DNA of 64,000 bases from Craterostigma plantagineum (GCA_027422505.1 JAPQWV010001353.1:1-64000); one strand, 5' to 3'; shown: positions 27,168 to 39,936, counted from the stretch's first letter. Notes: generated by a model from the sequence alone, not told the origin. A program made the numbers and translations.

Positions 27168-28474
27168 GAATAATCAAATTGACACCCAATGGTAATAGAC
27201 AAAAGATAAATCATTCTCCAGTCTATTTGACAATAGGCTGTCAAAAGGAATGTACATGTGAAACTCAAGGCAAGCAAGCATTTGTCTCTTTATAGATCTC
27301 AAACTGAATCTTCTTTAGTCGTTATTTGCAGTTATTTCTTTTATTTGATCCTTCAATTAATAATAATAGTAATAAATAAAGTAATAATGTGAATGAATTG
27401 GTAGCCAGTGTGAGATTGGCCATGATCATACATGGTCTTCATAATCATGGGACATAATTAGAATCATTGCATGTTACCAGTTTGATACACGTGAAGAAGA
27501 AGAAGAAAACTATCATGCGAGTTGAGACCATATGCACCATCTTTTATTTCTTTTATTTTTTGGAAATTTATCATTGATCAATTTTTTTTTGGAAATTACT
27601 CTAAAATTGGATCTTTTTACTTACACCTGAATTATTTCGGAAATAGATAATGATGAAAATTATTAATGTATTACTACTAGTAGTGGAAATATAGAAAGCG
27701 ATCGTTCACAGTATTTTGCTGCCATTTTCTAAGAATTGGAGCTTCGAAACTAAAAAACACTTCGCTATCACTGACCATCCATCCCATAAAATCCCCAACA
27801 GGATCCTTTTTTTTTTTTATTTATTTAAAGGTTCCTCACATCACACAGAAACACAAACTAGCACGTAAAATTTAGATAAAGATGAATTCGAGTATTAAAA
27901 ATTAAACAGAAAAGAACTGGAAAAAGTGAACTATCACTATGTCACCAAAGTAAAAGTGGTTATAAAAGAAGAAAAGAAGACACGACACCCCACATGAAAT
28001 TAGATAAAGAAAAGCAAATCCCAACAATGGAATTTGAAAAAGAAAGAAAGGGAAGGGAAAAGAGAACATCGATTAAACGAAGAACTGCAATCTGCAAGGG
28101 CCAAAGTGAAAAGATTACATTTTTGGCACAAAAATACATCAGAACACATTTCCACTATACTATAGTTATTATTTATTAAAAGTAATAATAGAAATACGTA
28201 TTGAAATGACTTTGATTGCTATCCTATCTACGCCACAACTGTTGAACTGAACATATGCTATTGGGAACATATGCTCCAGAATGGTGTGACAGCTTACAAA
28301 TTCCATATGCAAATTATTGTTATTTTCCACATATTTCTATGTTTTACTAATAACGTCCTTAAAATACTATAGAGACTGTTCAAATGGTCCTCTGTAATTT
28401 TTAAAAATAACAAGAACTGATAAAGAAGGAAGCTATGTGTAATGTGTGCGTATAAGAGGTCTAAGAACAGAAAC
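27168..28474. repeat. segmental duplication, copy B (upstream of the NIK-like gene)
   Basis: Counterpart of 22966-25157, without the solo LTR and with a single unit where copy A has two. Ends at AAGAACAGAAACT about 200 bp upstream of the NIK-like start codon, so it covers most of that gene's upstream region. Confidence 0.9.
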
Positions 28475-28671
28475 TCTTCAAAAGAAAGGGGAAAAAAAGT
28501 GGTACAATCAAAATACAGTAAAAGAAGATGCCAACTTTATGTCACACACTGCGTAGAGGGAGAGAGAGAGAGAGGGAGACATAATATGTACATGATGTCT
28601 GTCTATGTATATGCAATGAGCTTACAAACCAAAGGGTTTCGTTCCTTACACATGTTGTCTCTGTATTGACC

Positions 28672-31600
28672 ATGTCCCTCCCTTACTTCGACTCCATGTT
28701 TTTTCTCCTCTTCTTCCTTCCATTTTTCTTCAGCCGAGGCCTTTCTTTCGAGCCACGTAATCCTGAAGGTAGTAACGTTGAAGTATCAAGATTCCATTTT
28801 TTGTATTTTGTTTCTGCTTATGCACTAACAACGTTTTTTTTTTTTTTGTTTCAGTTGAAGCTCTTTTCGCCATAAGGGAAGGCTTAAACGATCCTCATGG
28901 TGCTTTGAGTAACTGGGATGAGGACTCTGCTGACCCTTGTAGTTGGTCGACGATCACTTGTAACTCTGATAATCTAGTCACTGCCTTGTAAGAACACTTT
29001 TTTTCTTTCTCATTTTTCCTCTGTTCGTTTTCTTGATGGATTTTCATTGTGTTTTTTATGAGGGGTTTTTATTTATTTATTGCAGTGGAGCCCCTAGTCA
29101 AGGTTTATCAGGTTCACTGTCTTGGATGGTTGCAAATCTCACAAACCTTAAATCACTGTAAGCATCATAGCAACCTTTACGCACACACACGGAGAGAAAG
29201 AGACACGTTATAAATGAAGTTTGACTGACCAAATTGTGTTTTTCTTCTTCAATTAGGTTGCTACAGAACAACAATTTATCTGGGCACGTTCCAAAAGAGC
29301 TTGGTTACCTCCCAAACCTTCAAACCTTGGATCTTTCTAACAACAAGTTTTCTAGCCACATACCTGAGTCTTTGGGCTTCTTGAACCATCTACAGTACTT
29401 GTGAGTTTAAATTCTCCTTATTTTAATGTTCTTCACTTGATTCATGTGTATGTGTATATGAATATATTGCGTTTTCTTTTTATTTATGTGCGTAGGAGGC
29501 TAAACAACAACAGCTTGAATGGTACTGTTCCTGCCTCTTTAGCCACTCTTCCTCAGCTTACCTTCTTGTGAGTTCCCCTCTTATGTTCTTTAACTTCCTC
29601 GTTTACTTCTTTCTACTTGTCTGGTTATGGCGTTTTATTTGAGAGTTTTTTGGACATCAGTAAAGAAAAAACACATGTGAATAATTTCAGGGATTTGTCC
29701 TTCAACAATCTCAGTGGGCCTGTTCCCACTTTTCCAACCAAGACATTCAAGTAAATAACTCTCTCTCTTCTCTAACAACTCTTGATTCTCCAGGACACTG
29801 TTTTTTTTCTGTACTCTTTTGTTCTGTTTTTGCTGATTATCCTTACAATATTTTGTGCAATATCATCAAAACTCAGTTTTCATGGTAATTCCTTGCAGCA
29901 TCCTGGGAAACCCTTTAATATGTGGAAGTGGAGTCCACTCTAGTGAGAAATGTTCAGCATCAGCCATAGATAATACCCTTTCGTTCTCCATAAATCCATC
30001 TTCTGGTAACTGGTCGACCATGGAAGGAATTAATCCTTCCCTTTGCTGAGTTATCTTCATCTGTTGATTTTCCTTTTTCGGGCTTTTTTTTTTCCCAGGT
30101 AAAACAACTCCAAGAAACTTGCCATAGCACTAGGAGTAAGCCTCAGCTTCATCTCCATCTTCGCCACAGTCTTCGCCTTCCTCTTATGGAAGAGAAACAG
30201 AAGCAAGAAACAGTCCATCTTAGGCATGACAGGTTTACTTCAAGAACTTAAACAACTCCTCGTCTGAAAAAAAAAAACGAAATCTTGATCTTACAAAATA
30301 CAAACTACTACTCTTCTTTCAGACGTCCAAGAAGAAGAGCTCGATCTCACGACGCTAGGAAACTTAAGAACCTTCACCTTCAAAGAACTGCAGCACGCCA
30401 CCGACGGGTTTAGCCCCAAGAACATTCTCGGGGCGGGAGATTTGGAAACGTTTATCGCGGAAGTTATCAGACGGGTCACTCGTCGCCGTGAAAAGGCTGA
30501 AAGATCTTTCTGGGAGCGCCGGCGACGCTCAGTTTAGGATGGAGTTAGAGATGATCAGCTTAGCCGTCCACCGTAATCTGCTTAGGATTATCGGTTACTG
30601 CGCTAACGCGAACGAGAGGCTTCTCGTCTACCCTTACATGTCCAATGGGAGCGTCGCCTCAAGGCTAAGAGGTAAAAGATATCTATCTATTCTGAGAAGA
30701 AATGCAAACCTCTGTGATCTTTATGGTGGACCACCTAAGTATCAAAATTCAAATCCCATGTTGTTAGAAGAAACAAACATGTGAGGCTTGACAATGAGGC
30801 CCCCTTTTCAACTACATCAGATTTGTTCTCACGATACCAAAGAATCTTTGCCTCTTATTGCTCATAATCTTCTTCCGAAAAGTCAAAGCTTTTGCTGGTT
30901 TTGTTCTTTCATACCATTTTCGGCAAAGTAAGATTATGTAATAGAACAATGTATCTTATAGATTATGACATTCTATCACCATGCAAAAAAAATCCCAGGA
31001 AAGCCGACGTTAGATTGGAACACGAGGAAGAAGATCGCAATAGGTGCTGCGAGGGGATTGCTGTACCTCCACGAGCAGTGCGACCCGAAAATCATTCACA
31101 GAGACGTTAAGGCGGCAAATATTTTACTAGACGACTTTTGCGAGGCCGTCGTGGGCGACTTTGGGCTCGCAAAGCTGCTCGACCACGCCGACTCGCACGT
31201 CACGACCGCCGTTCGAGGAACCGTGGGCCATATCGCCCCGGAATACCTATCCACGGGCCAATCATCCGAGAGACGGACGTCTTCGGTTTTGGAATCCTTT
31301 TGCTCGAGCTCATTACCGGGATGAGGGCCCTCGAGTTCGGCAAGTCGGTGAACCCTAAGGGAGCCATCCTCGAATGGGTACGAATTCTTTTTATTTTTTA
31401 AAATTTCACGCGTCGATTGCTTTCTAGAAATCGATGGCTTCAGCATAAAACCAATAGGTGATAGGCAAAAGTTATCTATCTGGTATGATAATCAAGATTG
31501 AGAGCTTTAATAATCGACGTGGGACAACAACCACTTTTTTATAATCTCAACATGCTTCCTTACATGGGCCGACTGGCCATAAATCCTGTGACCGTGAGTC

Positions 31601-32242
31601 AAACAATTGCTCTGATACCATATTAGAAATCAAGGGTAGCTTTTTGAAATTCAAGATTCTACCTAAAACCTAATTACCATATTAGAAATCAAGAGCTCCT
31701 GCATTAAACTAACTACCATCTTGGAAACCGAGGGTTTTAGTCTAAAATCAGTTGGTGATAGAGGTGAAGCTGTCTCTTTGATGAATCGTCCGATGTGGGA
31801 TATAATAGAAACCCTAACCCTGAAAAAAACCTGATCTTGGCGGGGTATCTTATTGCAGATAAAGAACATACAGAGGGAGAAGAAGGTGGAGCTGGTGATA
31901 GACAGAGAGCTCGGGTCGAACTACGACCCCATCGACGTGGGAGAGATGCTCCAAGTCGCGCTTCTATGCACTCAGTACCTCCCCGGGCAGCGTCCTAAGA
32001 TGTCCGACGTCCTTCGAATGCTCGAAGGGGACGGACTGGCCGAGAAGTGGGCCGCCTCGAACAGCTTATGTTGCAGTGATAACTCGAATTTTCAGAGATC
32101 CATCGGCTGTCGTGAGGAGGAGGTCGATCACAACGACCACTCGACGAGCGTGTTCGGGATGATGATGATGAGCTTGGACGACGATGATTACGATGCTCAC
32201 TGCATGGAGCTTTCCGGCCGAGGTGATGTAATAAAGTCGTGA
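28672..32242 (+). CDS. NIK-like LRR receptor kinase (LRR subfamily II)
   Basis: Plasma-membrane co-receptor kinase of the NIK/SERK group. Signal peptide ([16 protein letters not shown]), N-cap with a W-x11-C-x-W-x3-C pattern ([15 protein letters not shown]), and about five LRRs split over small exons (for example [20 protein letters not shown]). Membrane segment is [18 protein letters not shown]. The kinase has VAVKRLKDL (Lys), [11 protein letters not shown] (RD type), DFGLAK and [12 protein letters not shown]. The C-terminus MELSGRG matches the NIK family ending MELSGPR. This type lacks the Ser-Pro-rich hinge of SERKs, favouring NIK. One-base losses occur near 30124 (CC for CCC), 30440, 30461 (A-run) and 31271. 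The last intron contains a TRIM-like element. The catalytic residues are all present. Confidence 0.88.
31420..31810 (-). mobile_element. TRIM-like LTR relic inside the last NIK intron
   Basis: Two related ~100-bp segments (about 31422-31530 and 31723-31810) share TAGAAATC/GGAAACC, ATAAAACCAATAGGTGATAG versus CTAAAATCAGTTGGTGATAG, and CGACGTGGGACA versus CGATGTGGGATA. Between them GCTCTGATACCA (31610-31621) is the reverse complement of a tRNA-Met primer-binding site, directly followed by TATTAGAAATC. This is the layout of a terminal-repeat retrotransposon in miniature in minus orientation, now decayed. No coding content. Confidence 0.65.
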
Positions 32243-32576
32243 ATGGCGAACGAATAAGTGGAGATTATTGATACATATAATATAGTGTTGTTACTAGCTT
32301 GTGGTTGGCGTATATATTTAGTCTATAGACGGATATTGTGAGTCTTATTCACGTTGAGTACCATCAGCATCAATTCAAACCTATTATATATGTAAAATCA
32401 AGAAAAGAAGCGGTGATTGCGTGAACCTAGTACCTCGTTTCGGAGTCAATTTTCTCTACGTAAGAAATTGCACCAAAGGGATCAAAATTGCAGAATGTAA
32501 AACAGAATGAGAAGATTAGCCTCGAACGACATAAATCAAATCCCTCGTGGGCAAATCGTCGAACGGCTCGCGCACA

Positions 32577-32581
32577 TAAAA
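32577..32581. repeat. target-site duplication TAAAA, left side of Copia element
   Basis: TAAAA just before the left LTR, matched by TAAAA at 37588-37592 just after the right LTR. A 5-bp duplication is standard for Copia integrase. Confidence 0.9.
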
Positions 32582-33037
32582 TGTTAGGATATGCGGAAAT
32601 TCCCGATAATTATTTTGCCCGAAAAGTGACGATAATAAATAAACGAGACGAAAAATAAGTTTGGACAGTGACACGAGATTTACGTGGTTCGGTCAGAATG
32701 ACCTACGTCCACGGGCCGGAGGGTAGAACTTCTTTATTATGTGGAGATATTACAGACACGTACACTGACGTGATACAAAAGCACTACAACATATAAGGAG
32801 TAGGCTACAGAAAATGATCAGAGACGAGAAGATTTTATCTGTTGTGTTGTTTTTTCTTCCTCCGCTGAATGCCTCTATTTATAGGCAAGGCATCGTACTT
32901 GATTTACGTCTGAACACTGATATGTGAACTTGAAAAGAAAAATACAACTGCTTCCTTTGACTGCTCCATTAGGCAACCCACGTGAGAATTGCAGCTATTT
33001 GACCATTCTTTGGACGGTGGCAAAGTTCACACCAACA
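32582..33037 (-). repeat. Copia 3' LTR
   Basis: Starts TGTTAGGATATGCGG and ends CACACCAACA (plus strand). On the minus strand it has a TATA box (GCCTATAAATAGAGGC) followed by the conserved CCGTGGACGTAGG...CCGAACCACGTAA segment seen in many plant Copia LTRs. Confidence 0.95.
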
Positions 33038-33123
33038 AATCTCCACTTGAACTTTGGTACCGAAAATAACTCCACCTTAATTTAGAATACCTTTATCTCC
33101 CTCCGACCTTAGCCCCTGACGGG

Positions 33124-36100
33124 CTACTTCACCATTTCTGAAACACCAATCAAGTCCAAGCAATGCTTGAACTTGGAAACTGGAAGAGTCTTCGTAAACA
33201 AATCTGCAGGATTATCCTTTGTGTTGATCTTCTTGATAAACACCTTCTTATCTGCAATGATATCACGAATAAAATGATACTTGACATCAATATGTTTAGT
33301 CCTTTCGTGATACATCTGATCCTTAGTCAAATGGATCGCACTTTGACTATCACAGAAAATAGTAATAACTCCCTGATTCTGAGTTAGTTCGCTGAATAAC
33401 CCTGTCATCCACAAAGCTTCCTTGATCGCATCAGTAATCGCCATGTATTCTGCTTCAGTAGTAGATAACGCCACTACATGCTGTAGAGTAGCTTTCCAGC
33501 TAACTGCACAACCTCCAATAGAAAATACATAACCAGTAAGAGATCGTCGTTTATCGAGATCACCTGCGTAGTCTGAATCGACGAAGCCAACGAGAGTATC
33601 ACTGTTTCTGCCAAACTCCAAACAAAGGCTTAGAGTACCCTTTAAGTATCTGAGAATCCACTTCACTGCTTGCCAGTGTTCTTTCCCTGGATTAGCCATA
33701 TACCTGCTAACAACACTAACAGCCTGTGAAATATCAGGACGTGTACATACCATTGCATACATAATACTGCCGACTGCACTCGAGTAAGGAACTCGTGCCA
33801 TGTACGCTTCTTCCTCATCCGATGATGGTGACTGAGCAGCGCTTAGCCTAAAATGGCTAGCAAGAGGAGTGCTGACTGGTTTGGCATCACTCATACCAAA
33901 TCTCTCCAAAACCTTTTTAGGTAACTTTCCTGGGTCAGGTGTAACTTACCAGCTCCTCTATCACGTCTAATCTCCATACCAAGAATCTTCTTAGCTGCTC
34001 CTAAATCTTTCATTTCAAATTCACCATTCAATAAGGCCTTCAACTGGTGAATTTCTGCAAGATTCTTAGCCCCAATGAGCATGTCATCAACATATAACAA
34101 TAGATAAATGAATGAACTGTCATTTAACTTCCGGAAGTAAACACAACTATCATACTTGCTCCTGGAGAAACCATGACCCAACATGAAAGAATCAAAACGT
34201 TTATACCACTGTCTTGGAGATTGCTTTAATCCGTATAAGGATTTCTTCAACAGGCAAACTTGGTCTTCATTGCCTTCAACTATGAAGCCTTCAGGTTGCT
34301 TCATATAAATTTGTTCATCTAAATCACCATGTAAGAACGCCGTCTTGACGTCAAGCTGTTCTAACTCCAAATCATACATGGCAACGAATGCAAGTAATAC
34401 ACGAATAGAGCTATGTCTAACAACAGGTGAGAATACATCATTAAAATCAACACCTTGTACCTGACTATAGCCTTTCGCGACTAATCGTGCCTTATACCTT
34501 GCATCGTCAGAACCAGATAAACCATCCTTTTCTTGAAGACCCACTTACATCCGACTATTTTCTTTTTCTTCGGCGGCGGCACAAGAATCCATGTACTGTT
34601 CTTGTGCAGAGATTCCATTTCTTCATTCATTGCTACCAGCCACTTATCAGAATTATCATCGCTTATTGCCTCCGAATAGGTAGAAGGTTCGCCGCCTCCA
34701 CCTGTTTCTTGCGCCACTGATAAAGCGTACGAAACTAAATTTACGTACCGCTGTGGTAGTCGAATCTCTCGTCTCTCCCTATCTCTGGCTATAGAATATT
34801 CCTGCTCGGTGCTTTCATCTTCAACAGGATCTGAATCAGGTTCTGGCTCGTCCTCTTGATCTGTTGAACTCGTAGCAGGATCATTTGAAGGATCTTTGTT
34901 GATCTCGAGCTCCACCTCGCTGTGTACACTATCCTTCTTTTCTTGATTAGAAGAGTTAGTAGACTCTTTCGAAGGATGTAACATAGAAGACTCGTCAAAA
35001 GTAACATCTCTGCTAATTATAAATTTGGGTGACTTGGGATCAGGATTATATAGTCTATATCCTTTCACCCCTGAAGCGTAACCGAGGAAAATATACTTTT
35101 TAGCTCTAGGCTCTAACTTTCCCTCGTTTACGTGCATATAAGCTGGGCACCCAAATATTCTTAAGTTTGAGTAATCAGCAGGAGTACCTGACCAAACTTC
35201 CTCAGGAGTCTTGAAATTGATCGGTGAACACGGTGAGCGGTTGACAATATAACATGCTGCGGCGATAGCTTCAGCCCAAAAATCATTTGTCAACCCAGCG
35301 TTGGAGATCATACATCGAGCTCTCTCTAGAAGCGTCCGGTTCATGCGCTCGGCAACACCATTTTGTTGAGGCGTCATTCGAACAGTGTGATGTCGAGCAA
35401 TACCCTCATTCTTGCAAAATTCGTTGAACTCGCTTCCACAAAATTCTAAGCCATTATCTGTCCGCAACCGCTTGATCTGTTTTCCTGTCTGCTTTTCAAT
35501 CAAAGCTTTCCATTGTTTAAACGTTAGGAAAACATCACTCTTCTGTTGAAGAAAATAGACCCACACTTTCCTCGAAAAATCATCGATGAAAGTCAACATA
35601 TATCTTGCACCACCTTTGAACGGAACACGAGAAGGACCCCATACATCAGAATGAATATAGTCCAAAGTACCTTTTGTCCTGTGGACAGCTGGCGAATTGA
35701 AGCTGACTCGTTTCTGCTTCCCAAAAATACAGTGTTCGCAAAAGTCCATCTTACCTGTACTTTGACCGCAAAGTAGGCCCCGCTTGCTCAAAATCGTGAA
35801 GCCTTTTTCTCCCATGTGTCCAAGACGCATATGCCATAATCTCGTGGTATCAACCTCCGGGGATGTCGAAACTGCAGCAGAACCTGTAACAGTAGTTCCC
35901 TGCAAAATATATAAATTTCCAGACCTGCAAGCTTTCATCACGACAAGGGCACCTCTGGCAATCTTTAAAACTCCACCTTCACCTGAGAACCTGCACCCTT
36001 GAGATTCAAGTGTGCCTAAAGAAACAAGATTTCTCTTCATATCTGGAACGTGTCTGACTTCGGTGAGCGTTCGGATGATTCCGTCGAACATCTTGATCCT

Positions 36101-36249
36101 AACTGTGCCTTTTACCAACAACTTTACACGGAGCATCATTTCCCATTAAGACATATCCACCGTCAAAATTTTCATATGTGGAAAAACAGTCCCGAGTCCG
36201 ACTTATGTGGTAAGAACAACCCGAATCTAAGATCCACTCATTATCAGAC
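33124..36249 (-). CDS. Copia Pol: protease, integrase, reverse transcriptase, RNase H
   Basis: Protease motif [10 protein letters not shown] near 36200-36230. GAG-pre-integrase [13 protein letters not shown] leads into the HHCC zinc site. The integrase core has [24 protein letters not shown] and the E in [13 protein letters not shown]. The reverse transcriptase shows [18 protein letters not shown] and the active-site YVDDM. RNase H has [10 protein letters not shown] and the end motif ADLFTKTLP. The frame shifts near 34510 and 33905. Domain order integrase before RT is the Copia signature, and the closest style is Tnt1-94. Confidence 0.92.
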
Positions 36250-37092
36250 CTAATAATATTTGCAGTTGCTACAAAATAGTTCCATCGCTCTCATCAGCAG
36301 CTAAACTAGCTTCGGCGGGTTTATTAAATTGCTGATTATTTTTCTCCTTATTTTTTAATTTAAAACAATCAGCTTTAATGTGTCCCTTTTTCTTGCAAAA
36401 ATTACAGACTTTATTTCTGTACCTGGATTTCGACCTTTCTTTAGCTCTGCTATTTTCAGCGTCTCTTCGTTCTGGTCTTCCCCGTGCAAACAGGCCTTCT
36501 GCCTGGCTACCACTTGTTTCTCCCGTAATATCCCTGTCTATCTGTTCTTTCGACTGTAAAGCGGATTTGACACTAGAATACGATATTGTGTCTTTTCCGT
36601 ATATAATAGTGTCACGAAATGCTTTAAAGACGAGGAAAGGGAACACAACAATATTATGGCCTGATCTTCGTCCGTCACTTTGACTTCTACGTTCGCCAAA
36701 TCAATAATGATTGAATCGAATTTATCAAGATGCGAAAGAATAGAAGTACCTTCCGTCATTTTCAAACTGTAAAGCTTCTGCTTTAGATATAGCCGGTTCT
36801 CCTTAGTCTTCTTCATGTAGATCGCTTTTAACGCATCCCACATACCCATGGCCGTCGTCTCCGTGGCAACTTCTTGTAAAACCTCGTAAGAGAGAGTTAA
36901 TATAATAGCCGATCTGGCTTTCTTGTCCAATTCATTAAATTGATCGTCCTTCATTTCGGTTGGTTTCTTCTTTGCGCCTTCAAGCGCCACCTCACAACCG
37001 TCTTGAATGAGTATGGCCTCCATCTTGAGACTCCACATAGCAAAGTTGACATTTCTGTCGAACTTTTCAATTGACATTTTTGTTATCGTCAT
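36250..37092 (-). CDS. Copia Gag region with zinc knuckle
   Basis: Begins [15 protein letters not shown] at 37092 just inside the primer-binding site. A UBN2-type Gag segment follows ([20 protein letters not shown]), and a nucleocapsid zinc knuckle [14 protein letters not shown] (CCHC) lies at about 36380-36420. A 1-bp shift near 36625 separates the two parts. Gag packages element RNA into virus-like particles in the cytoplasm. Confidence 0.85.
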
Positions 37093-37131
37093 GGTGGCTA
37101 AAAAATATCGGGGTTGGCTCTGATACCAATT

Positions 37132-37587
37132 TGTTAGGATATGCGGAAAATCCCCGATAATTATTTTGCCCGAAAAGTGACGATAATAATAAACGAGACG
37201 AAAAATAAGTTTGGACAGTGACACGAGATTTACGTGGTTCGGTCAGAATGACCTACGTCCACGGGCCGGAGGGTAGAACTTCTTTATTATGTGGAGATAT
37301 TACAGACACGTACACTGACGTGGTACAAAAGCACTACAACAATATAAGGAGTAGGCTACAGAAAATGATCAGAGACGAGAAGATTTTATCTGTTGTGTTG
37401 TTTTTTCTTCCTCCGCTGAATGCCTCTATTTATAGGCAAGGCATCGTACTTGATTTACGTCTGAACACTGATATGTGAACTTGAAAAGAAAATACAACTG
37501 CTTCCTTTGACTGCTCCATTAGGCAACCCACGTGAGAATTGCAGCTATTTGACCATTCTTTGGACGGTGGCAAAGTTCACACCAACA
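37132..37587 (-). repeat. Copia 5' LTR
   Basis: Near-identical to 32582-33037, with one clear substitution (GTGGTACA versus GTGATACA) and a few single-base run differences. Drives the element from the right side on the minus strand. Confidence 0.95.
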
Positions 37588-37592
37588 TAAAA

Positions 37593-39715
37593 CATCGCAA
37601 GCGAGATCTTTCTCCTCAGCAAGCCCAATCAATGGATAATAAAGGTGGCAACTTTCTATAGCCCAAAGTCTGAGCACGCAACGCAGAGGATATTTTCGGA
37701 AATAACTGAAGAAAAAACGAAGGATTGTATGGTACGAAAGGAGGAGGAGTTGCCACGTAGGCTAGGAGCATTAAAACCTCGTACCCCTGCCGACAAGTGT
37801 GTATTGATTTCTTTTCTTATCAATATTGTGTTGGGGTAACATAATTAAATTATATGGAGTCCAGCGGTGCAACGTTTGTATTTTTTGAAATAAATTAGAA
37901 AGTTTGAGGTTGAGTTTAACTGTCGCCACATGAATGTTATGCTCTTTATTGTCAGCGAGACAAGAAAGATCAGATACTTGCAAGATAACATTAAATAATG
38001 TGGACCAATTAAAGCTTTTCTTTCTTCTTTTTTTTTTATTTCAAGAAAATGTTCTGGACTGATTCTTTCTTTTCTTTTTTTTTTTTTTCTATTTTTACTC
38101 GCTGTTTTTGCTTTCCCATATTAGGAATGGTGAACAAAAGTGTAAGTGATCTAAAAATAATATGAATGATAAAAATAAAACAGAAAAACTTCCGTTGATG
38201 AAATTCTTAGGTCACGTTACATCATTGATAGATTAGATAGCAAATTAATAGGAAATGCATTTGAAGACAAATAACTATCAATAAAATGATGTGATGAGGC
38301 AACGAAATTGTCAAGTCACATCATAATTCATTGTAGAGAAAAGGATGGAAAATAACAGCAAAGTCATTGTAGCAAGGAAAATAACGTAAATTACGACGTT
38401 GTTTTGATGATGAAATCACAGCCGTCGATTGAACAAGTCGCTTAGCGAACACCAGCCGTTGATTCGAGTTCCCTTGTCACCAATCCTATCTGCATAGCCA
38501 CAATATTCGCACGTGTCCTTTTTTCATTGGATCAATCATCTATGGTGATTTAGGGCAGGACATGGAAGCTAGCTAGTAGCTAGTGTTCACTATTAGTGAC
38601 AAGAATAAAAATAAATCAATTGAGAAATGATATTCTCCAAGTTTGTCGTATTTAAATTGATTATTATTTATTTTAGTGGAATGATCTACCTTCTTTATAT
38701 CGAGTGGAGAGACAAACAAATAACAAATGTCCCACACCTTGCCATTTGAGTGACACCACCCATGATGTTTCTTTTGTTCTGGAGAATCCTTAGTGACCCC
38801 AAACTACAGTTATCTAAAAATGCGAGCGAGACATAAAGTCATAAATAATCTAAACAAGGAAAGTTTCGACATGATTAAGAAAAAGAAACATGTTACGTAC
38901 TTTTTTTTCAATACGAATGGCGATTGTCCCGTCTTAATCACGAGAAACCCTAAAAAGATTGGTCCCAATTGATTATATATAGATGTAAGATAAAACACCT
39001 TGCTTTATTCCATATATATATATATATATATACATATATACAAACAACATGTATATTGTAATGTTTTAGTTAGCCACAAGAATGTACAGTGTGAATTGAT
39101 ATGTTCGAATCATTATTGGCCACCTTCGGTCGAGACGACAAATGGTAGGTAAAAATACCAAACTCACGTGCTTATTTCATTTCTTTCTTTCCTTACCATG
39201 GTCGGCAATTATTTAATTTCTTTACTTTTACTAAATTTATAATTTATATACGATCCATATTCGGAATAATGTGATGATTGCTGATAAAAAAAGATCTTGT
39301 CTTACTATTATAAATTCAAAGATACATCTGGTGCACTAAGAAAAACTTGCATCGAATGGACATAGCTATTTCTTTCATCCTATCCTATATATACATTTAA
39401 ATGTAGTTTTCGTGTGGTGTTGACACGTGTCAGGTGCATTAATATTTTTAATTAATTATTTCTTAGACGATAAACCCCACACCCCACTTTCTAAAAAACC
39501 TAAACAACATATGTATTAGAAATCGATTCTTTAATTTGTTAATTAAAAATGATTAATTAAATTGACTCAAAATAATAATAGATAGTTATGACCCGCGTAG
39601 TTTCTTATAACTTCACCAAACGTTGAACGACCACGTTCTTCAAATATTTGTCAAATCTGTATATTAATTTTCAAACAATAAGCCGTACCATTCCAATATA
39701 TATATATATATTATA
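37593..39715. other. intergenic, AT-rich, no gene seen
   Basis: About 2 kb of AT-rich DNA with T-runs (38018-38090), TA runs (39011-39030) and no long open frame. The upper region of the next gene's distal promoter may be included. Confidence 0.4.
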
Positions 39716-39934
39716 TCTTATATCTTATATAAGATAGAAATGTAGGAGTGCTCTCATTGCGACACGTGGCAAATATAATTAATTATAATAAATAAAATAT
39801 AATATAATAAAAACTACCTATTATCTCATGTTGTACAATAACTATCCACTCTAAATATATAATTTAATATTCTACCATTAAATAATAATTATATATATTT
39901 AATACCGTGCATTTGCCCGGGTAAAAAAAAACTA

Positions 39935-39935
<1 letters not shown>
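39716..39935 (+). mobile_element. small non-autonomous Helitron
   Basis: Left end near TCTTATATAAGATAG with TC, then AGGAGTGCTCTCATTGCGACACGTGGC, a typical plant Helitron lead. The right end has a hairpin TACCGTGC-ATTT-GCCCGGGTA followed by an A-run and CTAG, with T next, as required for insertion between A and T. No coding capacity. The exact left end is uncertain because the flank is TA-rich. Confidence 0.65.

Positions 39936-39936
<1 letters not shown>

Larger units (their letters stand above)
32582..37587 (-). mobile_element. full-length Ty1/Copia LTR retrotransposon (Tnt1/Tork-like)
   Basis: A 5.0-kb element in minus orientation bounded by two 456-bp LTRs and a TAAAA target-site duplication. 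The primer-binding site is GGCTCTGATACCA at 37117-37129 (plus strand), complementary to initiator tRNA-Met, next to the 5' LTR. The polypurine tract is AAGTGGAGATT (minus strand) beside the 3' LTR at 33038-33050. Gag, protease, integrase, reverse transcriptase and RNase H appear in Copia order. The two LTRs differ mainly at single-base runs, which implies a recent insertion. The coding region is interrupted by a few 1-bp shifts (near 36625, 34510 and 33905), resembling those in the host genes. Confidence 0.95.

Noticed and set aside
37117..37129. Possible tRNA-related gene fragment
   Set aside because: It is the primer-binding site of the Copia element, adjoining the 5' LTR.
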